From: Gammaproteobacteria bacterium
GTDB lineage: Bacteria; Pseudomonadota; Gammaproteobacteria; SZUA-152
Direction of reading: 5' to 3'
Length of the DNA: 64,000 nucleotides
Assembly: GCA_021647705.1 (NCBI GenBank)
Contig: JAKIUF010000001.1
Location: 1 to 64,000, forward strand
Shown here: positions 17,738 through 27,355 of the stretch, one piece after another
Numbering within the stretch: position 1 is the first letter of the stretch
Layout: each line of letters begins with the position of its first letter
The notes under the pieces: generated by a model
What the model saw: only the letters and a program-made list of their open reading frames with translations
Told to the model about the DNA's origin: nothing
Database searches by the model: none
Made by a program: the position numbers and the translations under genes

Positions 17738-19261
17738 ATGGAATGGCCTGCGATTACCTTGTTAATTACCCAATGCATATTGCTGATTGTTTTTTGCTTC
17801 TTTGCCTTTTTTAATTATTTATATGGCTTTGCCAGTTTATGGACACCGAAAATTCAGCGGGTCAAACCATCAAATAAACAGGTGGCCGTCGTGGTGGTTT
17901 CTTTTAACGAAAAAAACGTGATAGAAGAAACAATAAAAGCTTGTGATCAGCTGACGTACAAAAACAAGCTGATTGTTCTGGCAGATGACTCATCAGATAT
18001 TGAAACCATCGAGAAAAACAGGGGAATCGCCAAGGCGCATGGATGTAAACGGGTTGAACAGCATTCCTTTGTACAGGAAATCATAAAGCCGGATGGGACA
18101 CATTATTGTGAACCCATTGAAATATGGGAGTCACCGGGTTTTGTCTTTTTTCACCGGCCAGTGAATGCCGGGTTCAAAGCTGGCAGCTTGAAAAAAGTAC
18201 ATGGCTATCTCAAAGAGCGGGGCATTGATTTGATGTATCTGCTTGACGCAGATTGGCACCCCCAAAAGGATGCGATTGAACGCACCATGGAAGTGCTGGA
18301 GGCTGACAAGAAAGCCGCTTTTGTACAAACGAAAAGAGTGTCATCAAGGGAGGGAATGAATCTCTTTCAAAAATATGTCGCTCTTCATGAAGAGGGGTGT
18401 TATTACTCCGACTTCGAAGGGCGTCAGGTGTTGAATCATCCGACACTTTTTTCTGGCTGTTGCACATTGTTAAAGCTGGATGTGATTGAACAAATAGGCG
18501 GATTCACACCGGGACACCTTACGGAAGATCTGGATTTGACCGACCGGTTTTGGCTCAATGGTTGGAAAGGCATTTATCTGAGCAGCGTCGTCAACCACGG
18601 TGAAGTCCCCTTTACCTATGAGCATTTTCGCCGTCAGCAAGAGCGCTGGGCTGCAGGCTCTGCAAGGGCTTTGCGGGAGTTTTTCTGGCCGATTTTGAAA
18701 ACGAACCAACTGGGAGGGATCGCGAAACTTTCTGCCATTCGGCAGAATGCCTATTTTACCAGCACACTGTTTACTGGGATTGCATTGATCGTTGGCATCA
18801 TTACGATTACCTGGCTGGCGGCCAACTGGAACACGTATTCCGCAGAATATTATCTTTATCTTTTCAGCATCATAAAGGGCCCGTTCCTGGTATTGGTCTA
18901 TGCCTGCATCCTTGCAAATTTTATTGAACCGTTAGTCATGATACTGATAAAAAAACGCAGTTATGAAGAGTTGTTTCATTTACCTATGTCATTCTGGTAT
19001 GCGTGGGGCAATCTTCATACTTATATCGCCGGGAATATAAAAGGACTGTTTAATCTGAAGCTGGGCTGGTTTTGTACGCCAAAATTCAATCGCGACAATG
19101 TGGGTCATTTACCCCGTATACCCACATCCATGCGTCTGTTGAATATCTTCACTTTTGTGGCTTTTTTGGGGCTTTATTTCAGTGAAGGGTGGGTGTTTGG
19201 CTGGCGTGATGAGTTTGCCCTCCTTTGGCTGCCTGCATTTTTAATTGCTTCGGTGAAATAG
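17738..19261 (+). CDS. GT2-family membrane glycosyltransferase, probable beta-glucan synthase
   Basis: A 507-residue processive GT2 synthase. ATG 17738 follows the upstream stop codon by one base and sits behind GAGGCGGG. One N-terminal membrane helix (residues ~5-30) precedes the GT-A domain with ADD (82-84), DAD (170-172, the DxD motif), TED (262-264, catalytic base) and QQERW (300-304), the full D,D,D,QxxRW set of cellulose-synthase-like enzymes. About four C-terminal membrane segments follow. The sequence resembles NdvB- or curdlan-synthase-like enzymes more than BcsA, and no PilZ domain is present. With the periplasmic GH17 enzyme upstream, a beta-1,3-containing glucan is the most likely product; the linkage is inferred. 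Confidence 0.82.
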   Translation: MEWPAITLLITQCILLIVFCFFAFFNYLYGFASLWTPKIQRVKPSNKQVAVVVVSFNEKNVIEETIKACDQLTYKNKLIVLADDSSDIETIEKNRGIAKAHGCKRVEQHSFVQEIIKPDGTHYCEPIEIWESPGFVFFHRPVNAGFKAGSLKKVHGYLKERGIDLMYLLDADWHPQKDAIERTMEVLEADKKAAFVQTKRVSSREGMNLFQKYVALHEEGCYYSDFEGRQVLNHPTLFSGCCTLLKLDVIEQIGGFTPGHLTEDLDLTDRFWLNGWKGIYLSSVVNHGEVPFTYEHFRRQQERWAAGSARALREFFWPILKTNQLGGIAKLSAIRQNAYFTSTLFTGIALIVGIITITWLAANWNTYSAEYYLYLFSIIKGPFLVLVYACILANFIEPLVMILIKKRSYEELFHLPMSFWYAWGNLHTYIAGNIKGLFNLKLGWFCTPKFNRDNVGHLPRIPTSMRLLNIFTFVAFLGLYFSEGWVFGWRDEFALLWLPAFLIASVK

Positions 19262-19289
19262 TCTGTCTCTGTCGTTATTGAGGTGTCTC

Positions 19290-20189
19290 TCATATGTTGA
19301 TACGAGGCTTTGCCAATATAACGCCTCCTAGGATCAGGATCATGCTTAGTAGAAACCACCAACTGAGTGCTTCGTTGAGCATGCCCCAACCAAGCAGGCT
19401 ACTGAACACGGGAATCAAGAGATAGATGAACCCGGCATAAGAAGGGCCGATGAGATCTATGGCTTTGTTCCATGCCAGGAACGCGAATACGGAGGCTACG
19501 ACCCCTACGTACACCAGGGCAAGTATGATATCAGGGCCCCAATCGACAGGCCCGGTTTGATGCCATTCCCATAAGTATGCTGGCAGTAAAAATACGGTGC
19601 CAACTCCAAAGGTGACAAATGTGAATGTCAGTAATGTCAGTTCTTCAGGTTTGCGTTTGATCATGATTCCATATCCCGCGAAGAGCAAAGCGGCCAGTAA
19701 CACGTATAGATCTCCGATGACAAAACCATCTTGTAGCAGCTGATCAGGTGTTTTGTTGGTCACAAGGATGAAAATACCGAATATCGCTACGGTCATTCCC
19801 AATATTCGTCGATAACCCAATGCTTCACCGAGTACGAGTCGGGCGAATAAAAGGGTGAATATGGGAGTGAAAGCGGCGATCAAAGCGAGATTCCCAGCTT
19901 GGCTCGTCTGACCAGCAGTATAGATGAGTGTATTGAAACAACTGATGCCGATGAAGCTTGTCATGGCAACATAGCCGAGGTGTTTTTTGTATATCCTCCA
20001 TTGGGCAATAAGTCCCGGCAGTGCGAAGGGGGTCAATACAACGACGGCAATGCTCCACCGCCAAGTCGATAATGTAATGGGGCCGATGTCCGTTGAAAAT
20101 GCCCGGGCGATGATAAAATTTCCCGACCAGGCCAGGGTGGCGGCTATCGCCAACAGCAGGCCTAACGCTAATGTTGGTCGATTGCTCAT
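19290..20189 (-). CDS. EamA/DMT-family transporter
   Basis: A 299-residue inner-membrane protein with about ten hydrophobic segments in two EamA repeats (MSNRPTLALGLLLAIAATLAWSGNFIIAR... and the second half from FVIGDLYVLLAALLFAGYGIMIK). This family exports metabolites, often amino-acid-like compounds. It begins 13 bases after the formyltransferase gene, so it is probably the last gene of a four-gene unit with the oxidoreductase and glutathione-synthetase-like genes, and may export that pathway's product. It is convergent with the GT2 gene, with only 28 bases between the stops. Confidence 0.85.
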   Translation of the reverse strand: MSNRPTLALGLLLAIAATLAWSGNFIIARAFSTDIGPITLSTWRWSIAVVVLTPFALPGLIAQWRIYKKHLGYVAMTSFIGISCFNTLIYTAGQTSQAGNLALIAAFTPIFTLLFARLVLGEALGYRRILGMTVAIFGIFILVTNKTPDQLLQDGFVIGDLYVLLAALLFAGYGIMIKRKPEELTLLTFTFVTFGVGTVFLLPAYLWEWHQTGPVDWGPDIILALVYVGVVASVFAFLAWNKAIDLIGPSYAGFIYLLIPVFSSLLGWGMLNEALSWWFLLSMILILGGVILAKPRINI

Positions 20190-20202
20190 GAAAGAGAGTC
20201 GC

Positions 20203-21045
20203 TTAGTTCGGTGGTGGAGGGAGGCAGGGAACGCGATGCCGACCGAGTAGCCGTCTTTTCAACCACAGATTAAGATCCATCCAGGGTTTACGGCTGCTGT
20301 GTCGAAATAATTGTCCTTCGCTGGTTTGTGGCGTGACCGCTATAGGAGCATCACCGTTTTCGAATGCTACCAAAAGGGTAAATAAACGCTGCATCCCGTT
20401 GTGTAGTGCCCGACAATACAGATGTTCGTCGTTGTCATGAGGATAAATCGGTGGCCGTATGACTTCAATGACTTCACCGCCATCCAGTTGGGGAGTGACA
20501 AGATGCAAGGTTGCGCCAATTTTTTCGAAATCACTATGGTAATAGGCAAAAAATACACAATGATTACCACGGTAATCGGGCAAATAACCCCCGTGTATGT
20601 TGATCATTAAACCGGATGCCGCAATGATCCGGCTGGGGATATAGCCTGTGCCGCATACAATGGTAATGTGAGGTGCCACATCCTGAATGGTTTCAAGGGT
20701 GCGGTCGGAGCCGATCCAGTCTACAGCGACTGTTTCTGGAATGTTCGGGGCATCCATCAGGGATGCGAAATACTCTCGCCGGTAACGGGCTCGACCACTC
20801 CATCGTTGGCGCTGGTTTTGCCATTGGCGGTAGAGGCCATCTTTATAACGGCCTTGTTGCCACAGACGGTGGAGTTGTGCCTGACCTGGTTCGACGATCG
20901 CACCCACCAGATTGAAGCGGGCATTAAGTTCAGCGAGTAAATACTGTTGCTGAGGGTCATCGGAGCATAGAGCTAAGATGCGAGGCCGTTGTCCGCTTGC
21001 TGACGCATCGAACCAATAGCCATTTTCGTCTTCGATTATACGCAC
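20203..21045 (-). CDS. formyltransferase (Fmt/GART-like fold)
   Basis: About 280 residues. The best start is GTG 21045, which overlaps the end of the oxidoreductase gene by 10 bases with GGAG upstream; the frame is open further but overlaps the previous gene deeply. The formyltransferase core has the catalytic triad Asn149, His151 (INIHGGYLPDYRG) and Asp188 (QLDGGEVI), as in methionyl-tRNA and GAR formyltransferases. It lacks the Fmt C-terminal OB domain, so a small-molecule amine such as an amino sugar or amino acid is a likelier target than Met-tRNA; the donor would be 10-formyl-tetrahydrofolate. The neighbours suggest N-formylation in a peptide or amino-acid-derived pathway (inference). 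Confidence 0.78.
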   Translation of the reverse strand: MRIIEDENGYWFDASASGQRPRILALCSDDPQQQYLLAELNARFNLVGAIVEPGQAQLHRLWQQGRYKDGLYRQWQNQRQRWSGRARYRREYFASLMDAPNIPETVAVDWIGSDRTLETIQDVAPHITIVCGTGYIPSRIIAASGLMINIHGGYLPDYRGNHCVFFAYYHSDFEKIGATLHLVTPQLDGGEVIEVIRPPIYPHDNDEHLYCRALHNGMQRLFTLLVAFENGDAPIAVTPQTSEGQLFRHSSRKPWMDLNLWLKRRLLGRHRVPCLPPPPN

Positions 21046-22826
21046 AATAACGGCTGCTCCGCTGTATTCGTAAATGCGCTGTAACGGGCCGGGTGATAAA
21101 GCGTTTGCATGGGGTGATGTTTCCCTTGAAGGCTTGCCAGAACAGCCATGCCGATGGCTGGAGCTTGAGCAAAACCACCGGTGTTGTGGCCGCCAGTGAT
21201 GATGAGCAAACCATCTTGTGCTGTCTGCATGCTCTCGAAAATGCCCAAACCCGTCGCTGTCCAGGGGCGGATACAATACCGTCGTTGAGCTTTGAGGCTA
21301 CCGTCAGCCTGGGCCTGATTGTACGCAGCAGGGAAGAAATGCCGGGCTGTGTCTTCTATGCCCTGATAGATGATGTCCAATTGTTCTGCCGCAATGTTTT
21401 CAGGGTCAATCCCGGTAAAGCCATAACCCGACCCCAGGATCAGGATAGGCTGGCCCTGGGAATCCGTCGCCACAGTGACGTTCATATCTTCGGTTATGTG
21501 GTTTTTGCGAGCAATTTTGAGTGAATGATGCAATCGTGGCTCCAGGTTAGGCAGAACTGCCCAGGCACCCAATACCCCATGGATGGCACCATCGCTGACA
21601 CTCCCCCGAAGCAGCGCATTGCCGAAGGCACCAGGAGAGAGTACATAGTGATCGGCGACATGCTCCCCTTTGTTTGAGATCAGGCCGGTTACATCACCTT
21701 CGTCATTACGGAGAATTTTTTTGATGGGCTGTTTCCAGCAACAGTGGACACCTTGTTTTTCCAGGTAAGCCAGCAACCGCGTTGTCAGCTGGTGTATGTT
21801 AACTGTAAAACCAATGGTTTCCATGGCTCCGGCGATCATGCCGTTAGCGCTGGGGATGGCTAACCCTGGATAGGTTTCACTAAGTTCTTCTTGCGTCAAG
21901 GCTTTGACCAACGAATCCAGTTTTGAATGTCGCACTTTAGCGGCCTGATAGTGGGACTTGTCCGCAAACAGGCGCACAATACCGTCGTGCAACACTCCCT
22001 CAAACAATTCGGGACACTCGGCTCTCATACTTAACCAAAGCGGCAGGCTTTCGGCATTGAAGCTGAGTATGTCACGCTCATATATTCTCGCCAGCCAGGG
22101 AGGAACTGCCTCATAGCGTTGTATCCATTTTGCATCGGTGACGCTTTCATTTTGTGGCTTTCGAGCATCCCAACCTAAGTTGCCGACAACGTTTCGGAAT
22201 AGGGAATTATGCTTCTTTCCTTTCTGGGGTGGTGATTGGTCGTGGTAGCTGTCAGCTTCAGTCAGGGTGAACATACGTGCATCGTGGCCGCCGTGGCTGC
22301 AACCGTAATCAGACCAGAGGCCATTATCGCGGGGATCCTGTAACGCATCTATGATAACGACGTGATAATCAGCGCGCACCAGATAAAATGCAGTGATCAA
22401 ATTAACGATGCCAGCACCGACCAGGATAACTTGCTTATTCTTTGGTCGGCTTGCCGACATTGCGGGTATGGCGAGCTTGCGGGTGCTGATTCGCTCGGCC
22501 AATTGCAAAGCCCAGAGATCTGGATGAATATCCAGGTTTTCCTCTGGTTGATAAATCCGTATGCCACCTATTGTTTTGAGCGTCGTTATTGAGAGTTGCC
22601 CCACCAGAATGATGGCCGGGGGTGACGGCATGGCTGCATACCAGTCACAGAGGATGGCTTCGCTCGGTAGCGTACGGGTAATGAGAATATCTGGGCGATG
22701 TTTAGCCAATGTTGGCTGAAGAAAGCGTTTCCCCTTGATTTCCAGGTCAGGCCGATAGGTGATGTTATCCGCCAGAATTGTTGTTAACACTTTATCGTCT
22801 AGTGGGTAGGTAATCAGTAGTTTCAT
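21036..22826 (-). CDS. FAD-dependent oxidoreductase (DAO family) with extra N-terminal domain
   Basis: A 596-residue protein in two parts. Residues 1-125 resemble the substrate-binding half of D-2-hydroxyacid dehydrogenases (KLLITYPLDDKVL..., HRPDILITRTLP) without the NAD-binding half. From ~132 (QVILVGAGIVN) a DAO/DadA-type FAD fold runs to the end, with a C-terminal GGHNTGGFAQAP segment near the flavin. The reaction is probably oxidation of an amine or amino acid with transfer to O2 or the membrane chain. The start codon is supported by AAGGATGG about 10 bases upstream. The last codons overlap the formyltransferase start. The partial dehydrogenase-like N-terminus is unusual for the family. 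Confidence 0.75.
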   Translation of the reverse strand: MKLLITYPLDDKVLTTILADNITYRPDLEIKGKRFLQPTLAKHRPDILITRTLPSEAILCDWYAAMPSPPAIILVGQLSITTLKTIGGIRIYQPEENLDIHPDLWALQLAERISTRKLAIPAMSASRPKNKQVILVGAGIVNLITAFYLVRADYHVVIIDALQDPRDNGLWSDYGCSHGGHDARMFTLTEADSYHDQSPPQKGKKHNSLFRNVVGNLGWDARKPQNESVTDAKWIQRYEAVPPWLARIYERDILSFNAESLPLWLSMRAECPELFEGVLHDGIVRLFADKSHYQAAKVRHSKLDSLVKALTQEELSETYPGLAIPSANGMIAGAMETIGFTVNIHQLTTRLLAYLEKQGVHCCWKQPIKKILRNDEGDVTGLISNKGEHVADHYVLSPGAFGNALLRGSVSDGAIHGVLGAWAVLPNLEPRLHHSLKIARKNHITEDMNVTVATDSQGQPILILGSGYGFTGIDPENIAAEQLDIIYQGIEDTARHFFPAAYNQAQADGSLKAQRRYCIRPWTATGLGIFESMQTAQDGLLIITGGHNTGGFAQAPAIGMAVLASLQGKHHPMQTLYHPARYSAFTNTAEQPLLCV

Positions 22827-23161
22827 TGCTTGTAGACCATCCTTTGTCTTATTGTTATTGCTCCAGCCACACTCATAACCAGATAACCTGGCTATATTTT
22901 AGGGGTGTGGGCACTCCGGCCTTTAATTCCAAAACAGCGTTAGAGTAATCCTTCTAGCCCGGTTTACCTTAGTTGTTATTTATTGTTATTTACTCTCGTT
23001 GCGACTCCATGGAAAAAATCTGGCGGTATTATAGATGGTTGAATAATGAAAGATATATAATCTTGGAGAAATAATTGGATTGTAGAAGCCTATGCCTATA
23101 GCAGTGCTTATGAGTTTTCAGGTGTATCGAACCAGAATGGTATCGTGCGATAGATGCGAAT
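22827..23161. other. intergenic, nothing recognisable
   Basis: 335 bases between the oxidoreductase and the glutathione-synthetase-like gene, both leftward. No ORF, strong hairpin or shared repeat. It may hold the promoter of the oxidoreductase-formyltransferase-EamA unit. Confidence 0.4.
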
Positions 23162-24565
23162 TCAGTCTACAAGGCAGGGGCTGTCCAATACTGCGGCACG
23201 CGCGACGATACCACCTTCTTTTTCTGTTTCCGGCTTAGTGCGTAGCAGATGCCCTAATGCACGGTTTTCGAGTAATGTATCACCTTGGTTGAGACACATG
23301 GAAAAGATACCCAGCTCGCTTACCGTTGGAGTTTCTGCCGAGCATTGCCCGTCTCGTATCAGAAAATTACTGGACCGGGGTGGACGGATATATTCCATGA
23401 GTATCCAGCCAGGGAATTTGGATTTATCCATCGCCGCAAGCGCCCGCCGCATATCCTGACCATACAGGTTGTTGCCGCCGCCTTCGCGCTGGGGTTTAAG
23501 CACGTAATTTTCGGGGTTCATGAGGGCGCGATCCACTGCTTTCCGGTCATCCAGTCTGTATAGCCCGGCGAAACAGGAGCGCAGGCGTTGACATTGTTCC
23601 TTATCATCAAGAAACTGCTCCAGCATATTGGGCTCCGTCAAGCATTGCTGCATTTTTTTAGTACCGCAAAGCTGCATTGCCAGCGTCGGGCATTTGATGG
23701 CAATCGAGCGTTCCAGCAACACACGCCCTCGCCACGCGCGCTCATCATCGTAGTCGCTTGGTGTGTAACCCGCTCGAAAATAGACCAGTGCCACTTCCTG
23801 GTTTTCGATGCGCAAGCGATGACTGTCAGCGCTAAGGCGGGCGTGCTCACTAAGCTGGGCCAGGGTACGACGCACAACGGCTATGCCGTGACGGGTCCAC
23901 AGCATATGTTCCATATGCCGTTGGTCGAAAATATTGCGCTCGTCTGCTTGAATGACGAACAGGATAACGGCATCAGCCTCTCCATAATGTCGCCAGGCAC
24001 TGGCCAGCGCGTCCACCATTCCGCTTTGGGCCGGGTTACTGGGCAGTACCTGTGAATCGATATTTCCGTGGCGTGTGGCCAAGTAGTGATGCAGCTCGCT
24101 GAGGCGACTGCTTAGGGCACCAAAAGCGGATGATATGGTGTTGATCTCTACTTGGCGTAACGCATTGCTCCAGTCACCCGAGGTAGCAGCACTGGCCTGC
24201 AACAAATAATCTGACCGAAAGAGTCCCAATCCGGGAGGTAAAGCCCCATCGGCTGAACGTGTTTCAAGATAACTGTTGAATAATCTAGCTGTAAAAGGGT
24301 CTGCCGAAGCAATGTCGTGAGTGATTCGAGCAAGGAAATCGTGATCCATCGCCACCCGGATTATCAATTGGTTAAAATCAATGGCAACGGCGACGGCTTT
24401 ATTATAAGCCGCGCGTGGATAGACTGAGGGAAATGCGGTAAAGGGAGCATGGGTAAACGAGGCATGGGTAAACGAGGCATGGGTGTCCGCCATAAGCACG
24501 CCTGATGCGAGGGCGAGATCCACGGCTTCCTGGATACGTTCTGGCGAAGGCTGGCGGTAAGACAT
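23162..24565 (-). CDS. eukaryotic-type glutathione synthetase (ATP-grasp ligase)
   Basis: A 467-residue protein, close in length to animal and plant glutathione synthetase (about 475) and unrelated in sequence to bacterial GshB. Matching motifs run end to end: APFTAFPSVYP (40-50), IDFN (62-65), FTARLF (91-96), LFRSDY (115-120), QVEINTISSAFG (138-149), YFRAGYTPSDY (262-272), AIKCPTLAMQLCGTKK (289-304), the ATP-grasp loop VLKPQREGGGNNLYG (355-369), ILMEYI (388-393), SELGIFS (416-422), GHLLRTK (438-444) and GGIVARAAVLDSP (451-463). It should join glycine or a related amine to gamma-Glu-Cys or an analogue. The substrate loop reads GGIVARA where animal enzymes have GGVAAGV, so specificity may differ. 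Near residues 28-40 a five-residue THASF repeat looks like a recent 15-bp expansion. Confidence 0.88.
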   Translation of the reverse strand: MSYRQPSPERIQEAVDLALASGVLMADTHASFTHASFTHAPFTAFPSVYPRAAYNKAVAVAIDFNQLIIRVAMDHDFLARITHDIASADPFTARLFNSYLETRSADGALPPGLGLFRSDYLLQASAATSGDWSNALRQVEINTISSAFGALSSRLSELHHYLATRHGNIDSQVLPSNPAQSGMVDALASAWRHYGEADAVILFVIQADERNIFDQRHMEHMLWTRHGIAVVRRTLAQLSEHARLSADSHRLRIENQEVALVYFRAGYTPSDYDDERAWRGRVLLERSIAIKCPTLAMQLCGTKKMQQCLTEPNMLEQFLDDKEQCQRLRSCFAGLYRLDDRKAVDRALMNPENYVLKPQREGGGNNLYGQDMRRALAAMDKSKFPGWILMEYIRPPRSSNFLIRDGQCSAETPTVSELGIFSMCLNQGDTLLENRALGHLLRTKPETEKEGGIVARAAVLDSPCLVD

Positions 24566-24625
24566 AAATATAGTTACCGTTTATCCCGTTAACAATAATT
24601 AGTTGAGCAGGAGTTTGATCGGGCG

Positions 24626-27247
24626 TCATTCATTGTTCAAATCACGCAAACGATAAAGAGCGTCCAGCGCTTCGCGTGGCGTCAGCTCGTCGGGGTTGAT
24701 TTCTTTGAGTGCATCCAGTGCGGGATGATCTTCCGCCGGGGGAGCGAACAGTGAAAATTGTTCAACAGCTTCTCCAGCAGGTGTATTGGCGCTCTGGCTT
24801 TCCAGTTGCAGCAGACGTTGCTGCGCACGTTTGATCACGGTTTTAGGCACGCCTGCCAGTGCGGCCACTTGCAGGCCATAACTTTGATTAGCTGGCCCTT
24901 CTTTTACTGCATGCATAAACACGATGCCATCGCCGTGTTCTACCGCATCAAGATGTACATTGGCCACTGGCGACAGGGTTTCCGGCAGGGTAGTGAGCTC
25001 AAAGTAATGCGTGGCAAACAGGGTAAAAGCCTGCACGGTGGTGGCCAGCTCTTCAGCACAGGCCCAGGCCAGTGACAGGCCATCGAAAGTGGAGGTGCCG
25101 CGACCCACTTCGTCCATTAATACCAGACTGCGATCCGTGGCGTTGTGCAGGATGTTGGCAGTTTCAGTCATTTCCACCATGAAGGTGGAGCGGCCCCCGG
25201 CGAGATCATCAGAAGCACCGATGCGGGTAAATATGCGATCAAACGGGCCGATCACCGCGCGACTGGCAGGCACAAAGCTGCCGACGTGGGCGAGCAGGGT
25301 GATTAATGCAGTCTGGCGCATGTAGGTGGATTTACCGCCCATGTTGGGGCCGGTAATTACCAGCATGCGCCGTTGTTCGTCGAAGCGCACGTCGTTGGGA
25401 ATAAACGGGTCTTCCAGCACCTGTTCCACCACCGGGTGGCGACCGCCCTCGATCAACAGGCCGGGTTTGTCCACTAATTCCGGTTGGCACAGGTTAAGGG
25501 TTTCGGCACGTTCGGAGAGATTGCTCAGTGCATCCAGTTCCGCCAGTGCCGTGGCGCTGTCCTGCATCGCAGGTAATACGTCAGCCAGCTGATCAAAGAG
25601 TTTTTCGTAGAGTATTTTCTCCCGCGTCAGCGCACGTTCTTTAGAGGACAGTGCCTTGTCTTCAAAGGATTTTAATTCGGGAGTGATGTAACGCTCAGCA
25701 CCTTTCAGAGTTTGGCGACGGATGTAATCATCCGGGGCATTGGCGGATTGCGCCTTGCTGATTTCGATGTAATAACCATGCACGCGGTTATAGGCAACTT
25801 TCAGCGTGGCGATACCGGTGCGTTCACGTTCGCGGGTTTCGAGGTCTAACAGGAATTGTCCGGCGTTGTCTTTTATGGCGCGCAGTTCATCCAGCTCGGC
25901 GTCGAAGCCAGGAGCAATCACACCACCGTCGCGGATCAGCATCGGTGGCACGTCAATGATAGCGGCACTGAGTAGAGCATGTTGCTCGGGGTAGTCACCG
26001 ATGCGGGCGTCGAGCGCTTCCAGCAGAGTGCAGTCTTTTCCGGCGAAGATGCCGGTTAACGTGCTGCGCAACTCCGGTAGACGTTCCAGCGTATCGCGCA
26101 GCTGAGAAAAATCCCGTGGCCGGGCATTGCGAATGGCAATACGCGCGAGAATACGCTCCACATCGCCAATGGCGCGCAGGATGCTTTGCAGTTCCTCGTA
26201 GCGGTGGCCGTCCAGCAACACGGCAATAGCCTGATGACGTTGACGCAAAGCAGTGTGATTGGCCAATGGGCGATTGATCCAGCGCCGCAGCAGACGACTG
26301 CCCATAGGGGTCGAGGTACGGTCCATTACCCAGGCCAGAGTGTGCTCACGGCCACCGCCGAGATTGGTCTCCAGCTCCAGGTTACGACGGCTGGCGGCGT
26401 CCAGCACAATGCTGTCTTCGCGGCGCTCCACTTGCAGATCACGCAAATGCGGCAGGGCGGTGCGCTGGGTGTCCCTGACGTATTGCAGCAGACAACCGGC
26501 GGCACTTACGGCGAGGTAAAGCTGCTCACAGCCAAAGCCAGCCAGATCGTGGGTGCCAAATTGTTGGGTAAGCAGGCGGGTGGCAGTGTCCCGTTCAAAA
26601 TACCACGGTGGCTGGCGGCGCAGGCCGGGGCGTGCAGTATCAATACCCGCAGGTATGGCCTCTTCATTCAGTAACAGCTCTGAGGGATTCAGTCGCTCCA
26701 GCTCACCATGCAGTGCTTCTTCACCTTCTACTTCCAGTACGCTGAAACGACCGCTGGTGACATCCAATGCGGCGATGCCGAAAGACTCGTTGAGCGCCTG
26801 TACCGCCACCACCAGATTGTCACGGCGTTCTTCCAGCAGAGCTTCATCGGTGACCGTGCCGGGTGTAACGATGCGGACTACCTTGCGTTCCACCGGCCCT
26901 TTGGACGTGGCCGGATCGCCTGTCTGCTCGCAAATGGCAACGGACTCCCCCTTGCGCACCAGTTTGGCAAGATAGCCATCAGCTGAGTGATAGGGAATGC
27001 CACACATGGGAATGGGATCACCACCGGACTTGCCGCGAGCGGTGAGGGTGATATCCAGCAGTTTCGCGGCCTTGCGGGCATCCTCGAAAAACAGCTCGTA
27101 AAAATCGCCCATGCGGTAAAACAGCAGAGTATCCGGGAATTCGGCCTTGATGCGCAGAAACTGGGTGATCATCGGCGTGTGCTGACCGGTGGGTTTTGGG
27201 CTTTTTGACGAGCCGGTTTTTGGAATTTGGGGGGCAGTAGTAGACAT
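24626..27247 (-). CDS. mutS: DNA mismatch repair protein MutS
   Basis: An 873-residue full-length MutS. The N-terminal mismatch-binding domain includes [10 protein letters not shown] (Phe-x-Glu) and [15 protein letters not shown]. Connector, lever and clamp domains follow. The C-terminal ABC-type ATPase has Walker [36 protein letters not shown], Walker [18 protein letters not shown] and the H-loop ATHYFELT. It recognises mispairs and small loops and recruits MutL. A degraded copy of part of its 5' region lies at 32258-32449. The N-terminal ~25 residues (Thr/Ser/Pro/Lys-rich) are a disordered extension, and the ribosome-binding site before 27247 is weak, so ATG codons slightly downstream are possible. 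Confidence 0.95.
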   Translation of the reverse strand: MSTTAPQIPKTGSSKSPKPTGQHTPMITQFLRIKAEFPDTLLFYRMGDFYELFFEDARKAAKLLDITLTARGKSGGDPIPMCGIPYHSADGYLAKLVRKGESVAICEQTGDPATSKGPVERKVVRIVTPGTVTDEALLEERRDNLVVAVQALNESFGIAALDVTSGRFSVLEVEGEEALHGELERLNPSELLLNEEAIPAGIDTARPGLRRQPPWYFERDTATRLLTQQFGTHDLAGFGCEQLYLAVSAAGCLLQYVRDTQRTALPHLRDLQVERREDSIVLDAASRRNLELETNLGGGREHTLAWVMDRTSTPMGSRLLRRWINRPLANHTALRQRHQAIAVLLDGHRYEELQSILRAIGDVERILARIAIRNARPRDFSQLRDTLERLPELRSTLTGIFAGKDCTLLEALDARIGDYPEQHALLSAAIIDVPPMLIRDGGVIAPGFDAELDELRAIKDNAGQFLLDLETRERERTGIATLKVAYNRVHGYYIEISKAQSANAPDDYIRRQTLKGAERYITPELKSFEDKALSSKERALTREKILYEKLFDQLADVLPAMQDSATALAELDALSNLSERAETLNLCQPELVDKPGLLIEGGRHPVVEQVLEDPFIPNDVRFDEQRRMLVITGPNMGGKSTYMRQTALITLLAHVGSFVPASRAVIGPFDRIFTRIGASDDLAGGRSTFMVEMTETANILHNATDRSLVLMDEVGRGTSTFDGLSLAWACAEELATTVQAFTLFATHYFELTTLPETLSPVANVHLDAVEHGDGIVFMHAVKEGPANQSYGLQVAALAGVPKTVIKRAQQRLLQLESQSANTPAGEAVEQFSLFAPPAEDHPALDALKEINPDELTPREALDALYRLRDLNNE

Positions 27248-27313
27248 CAGTGAAGTTTATCGAAATTGAGGGGCGGGTACTACCGGTGGTCGGGATTTCC
27301 GGGGAGTAATGTT

Positions 27314-27355
27314 GTGAGTGTCAAGATGAAAAAAGGCAATGTTGACCAGGAGTAG
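27314..27355 (+). pseudogene. truncated 5' end of the coiled-coil lipoprotein gene
   Basis: GGGGAG, 7 bases, then GTG and a 13-codon frame (MSVKMKKGNVDQE, stop) match the ribosome-binding site and first codons of the lipoprotein at 32517 (GTG, then V..MKKRNV). The intact gene and this stub each lie beside mutS sequence in the same relative orientation, so this is a leftover of a duplication (see 32258-32449). Confidence 0.55.
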
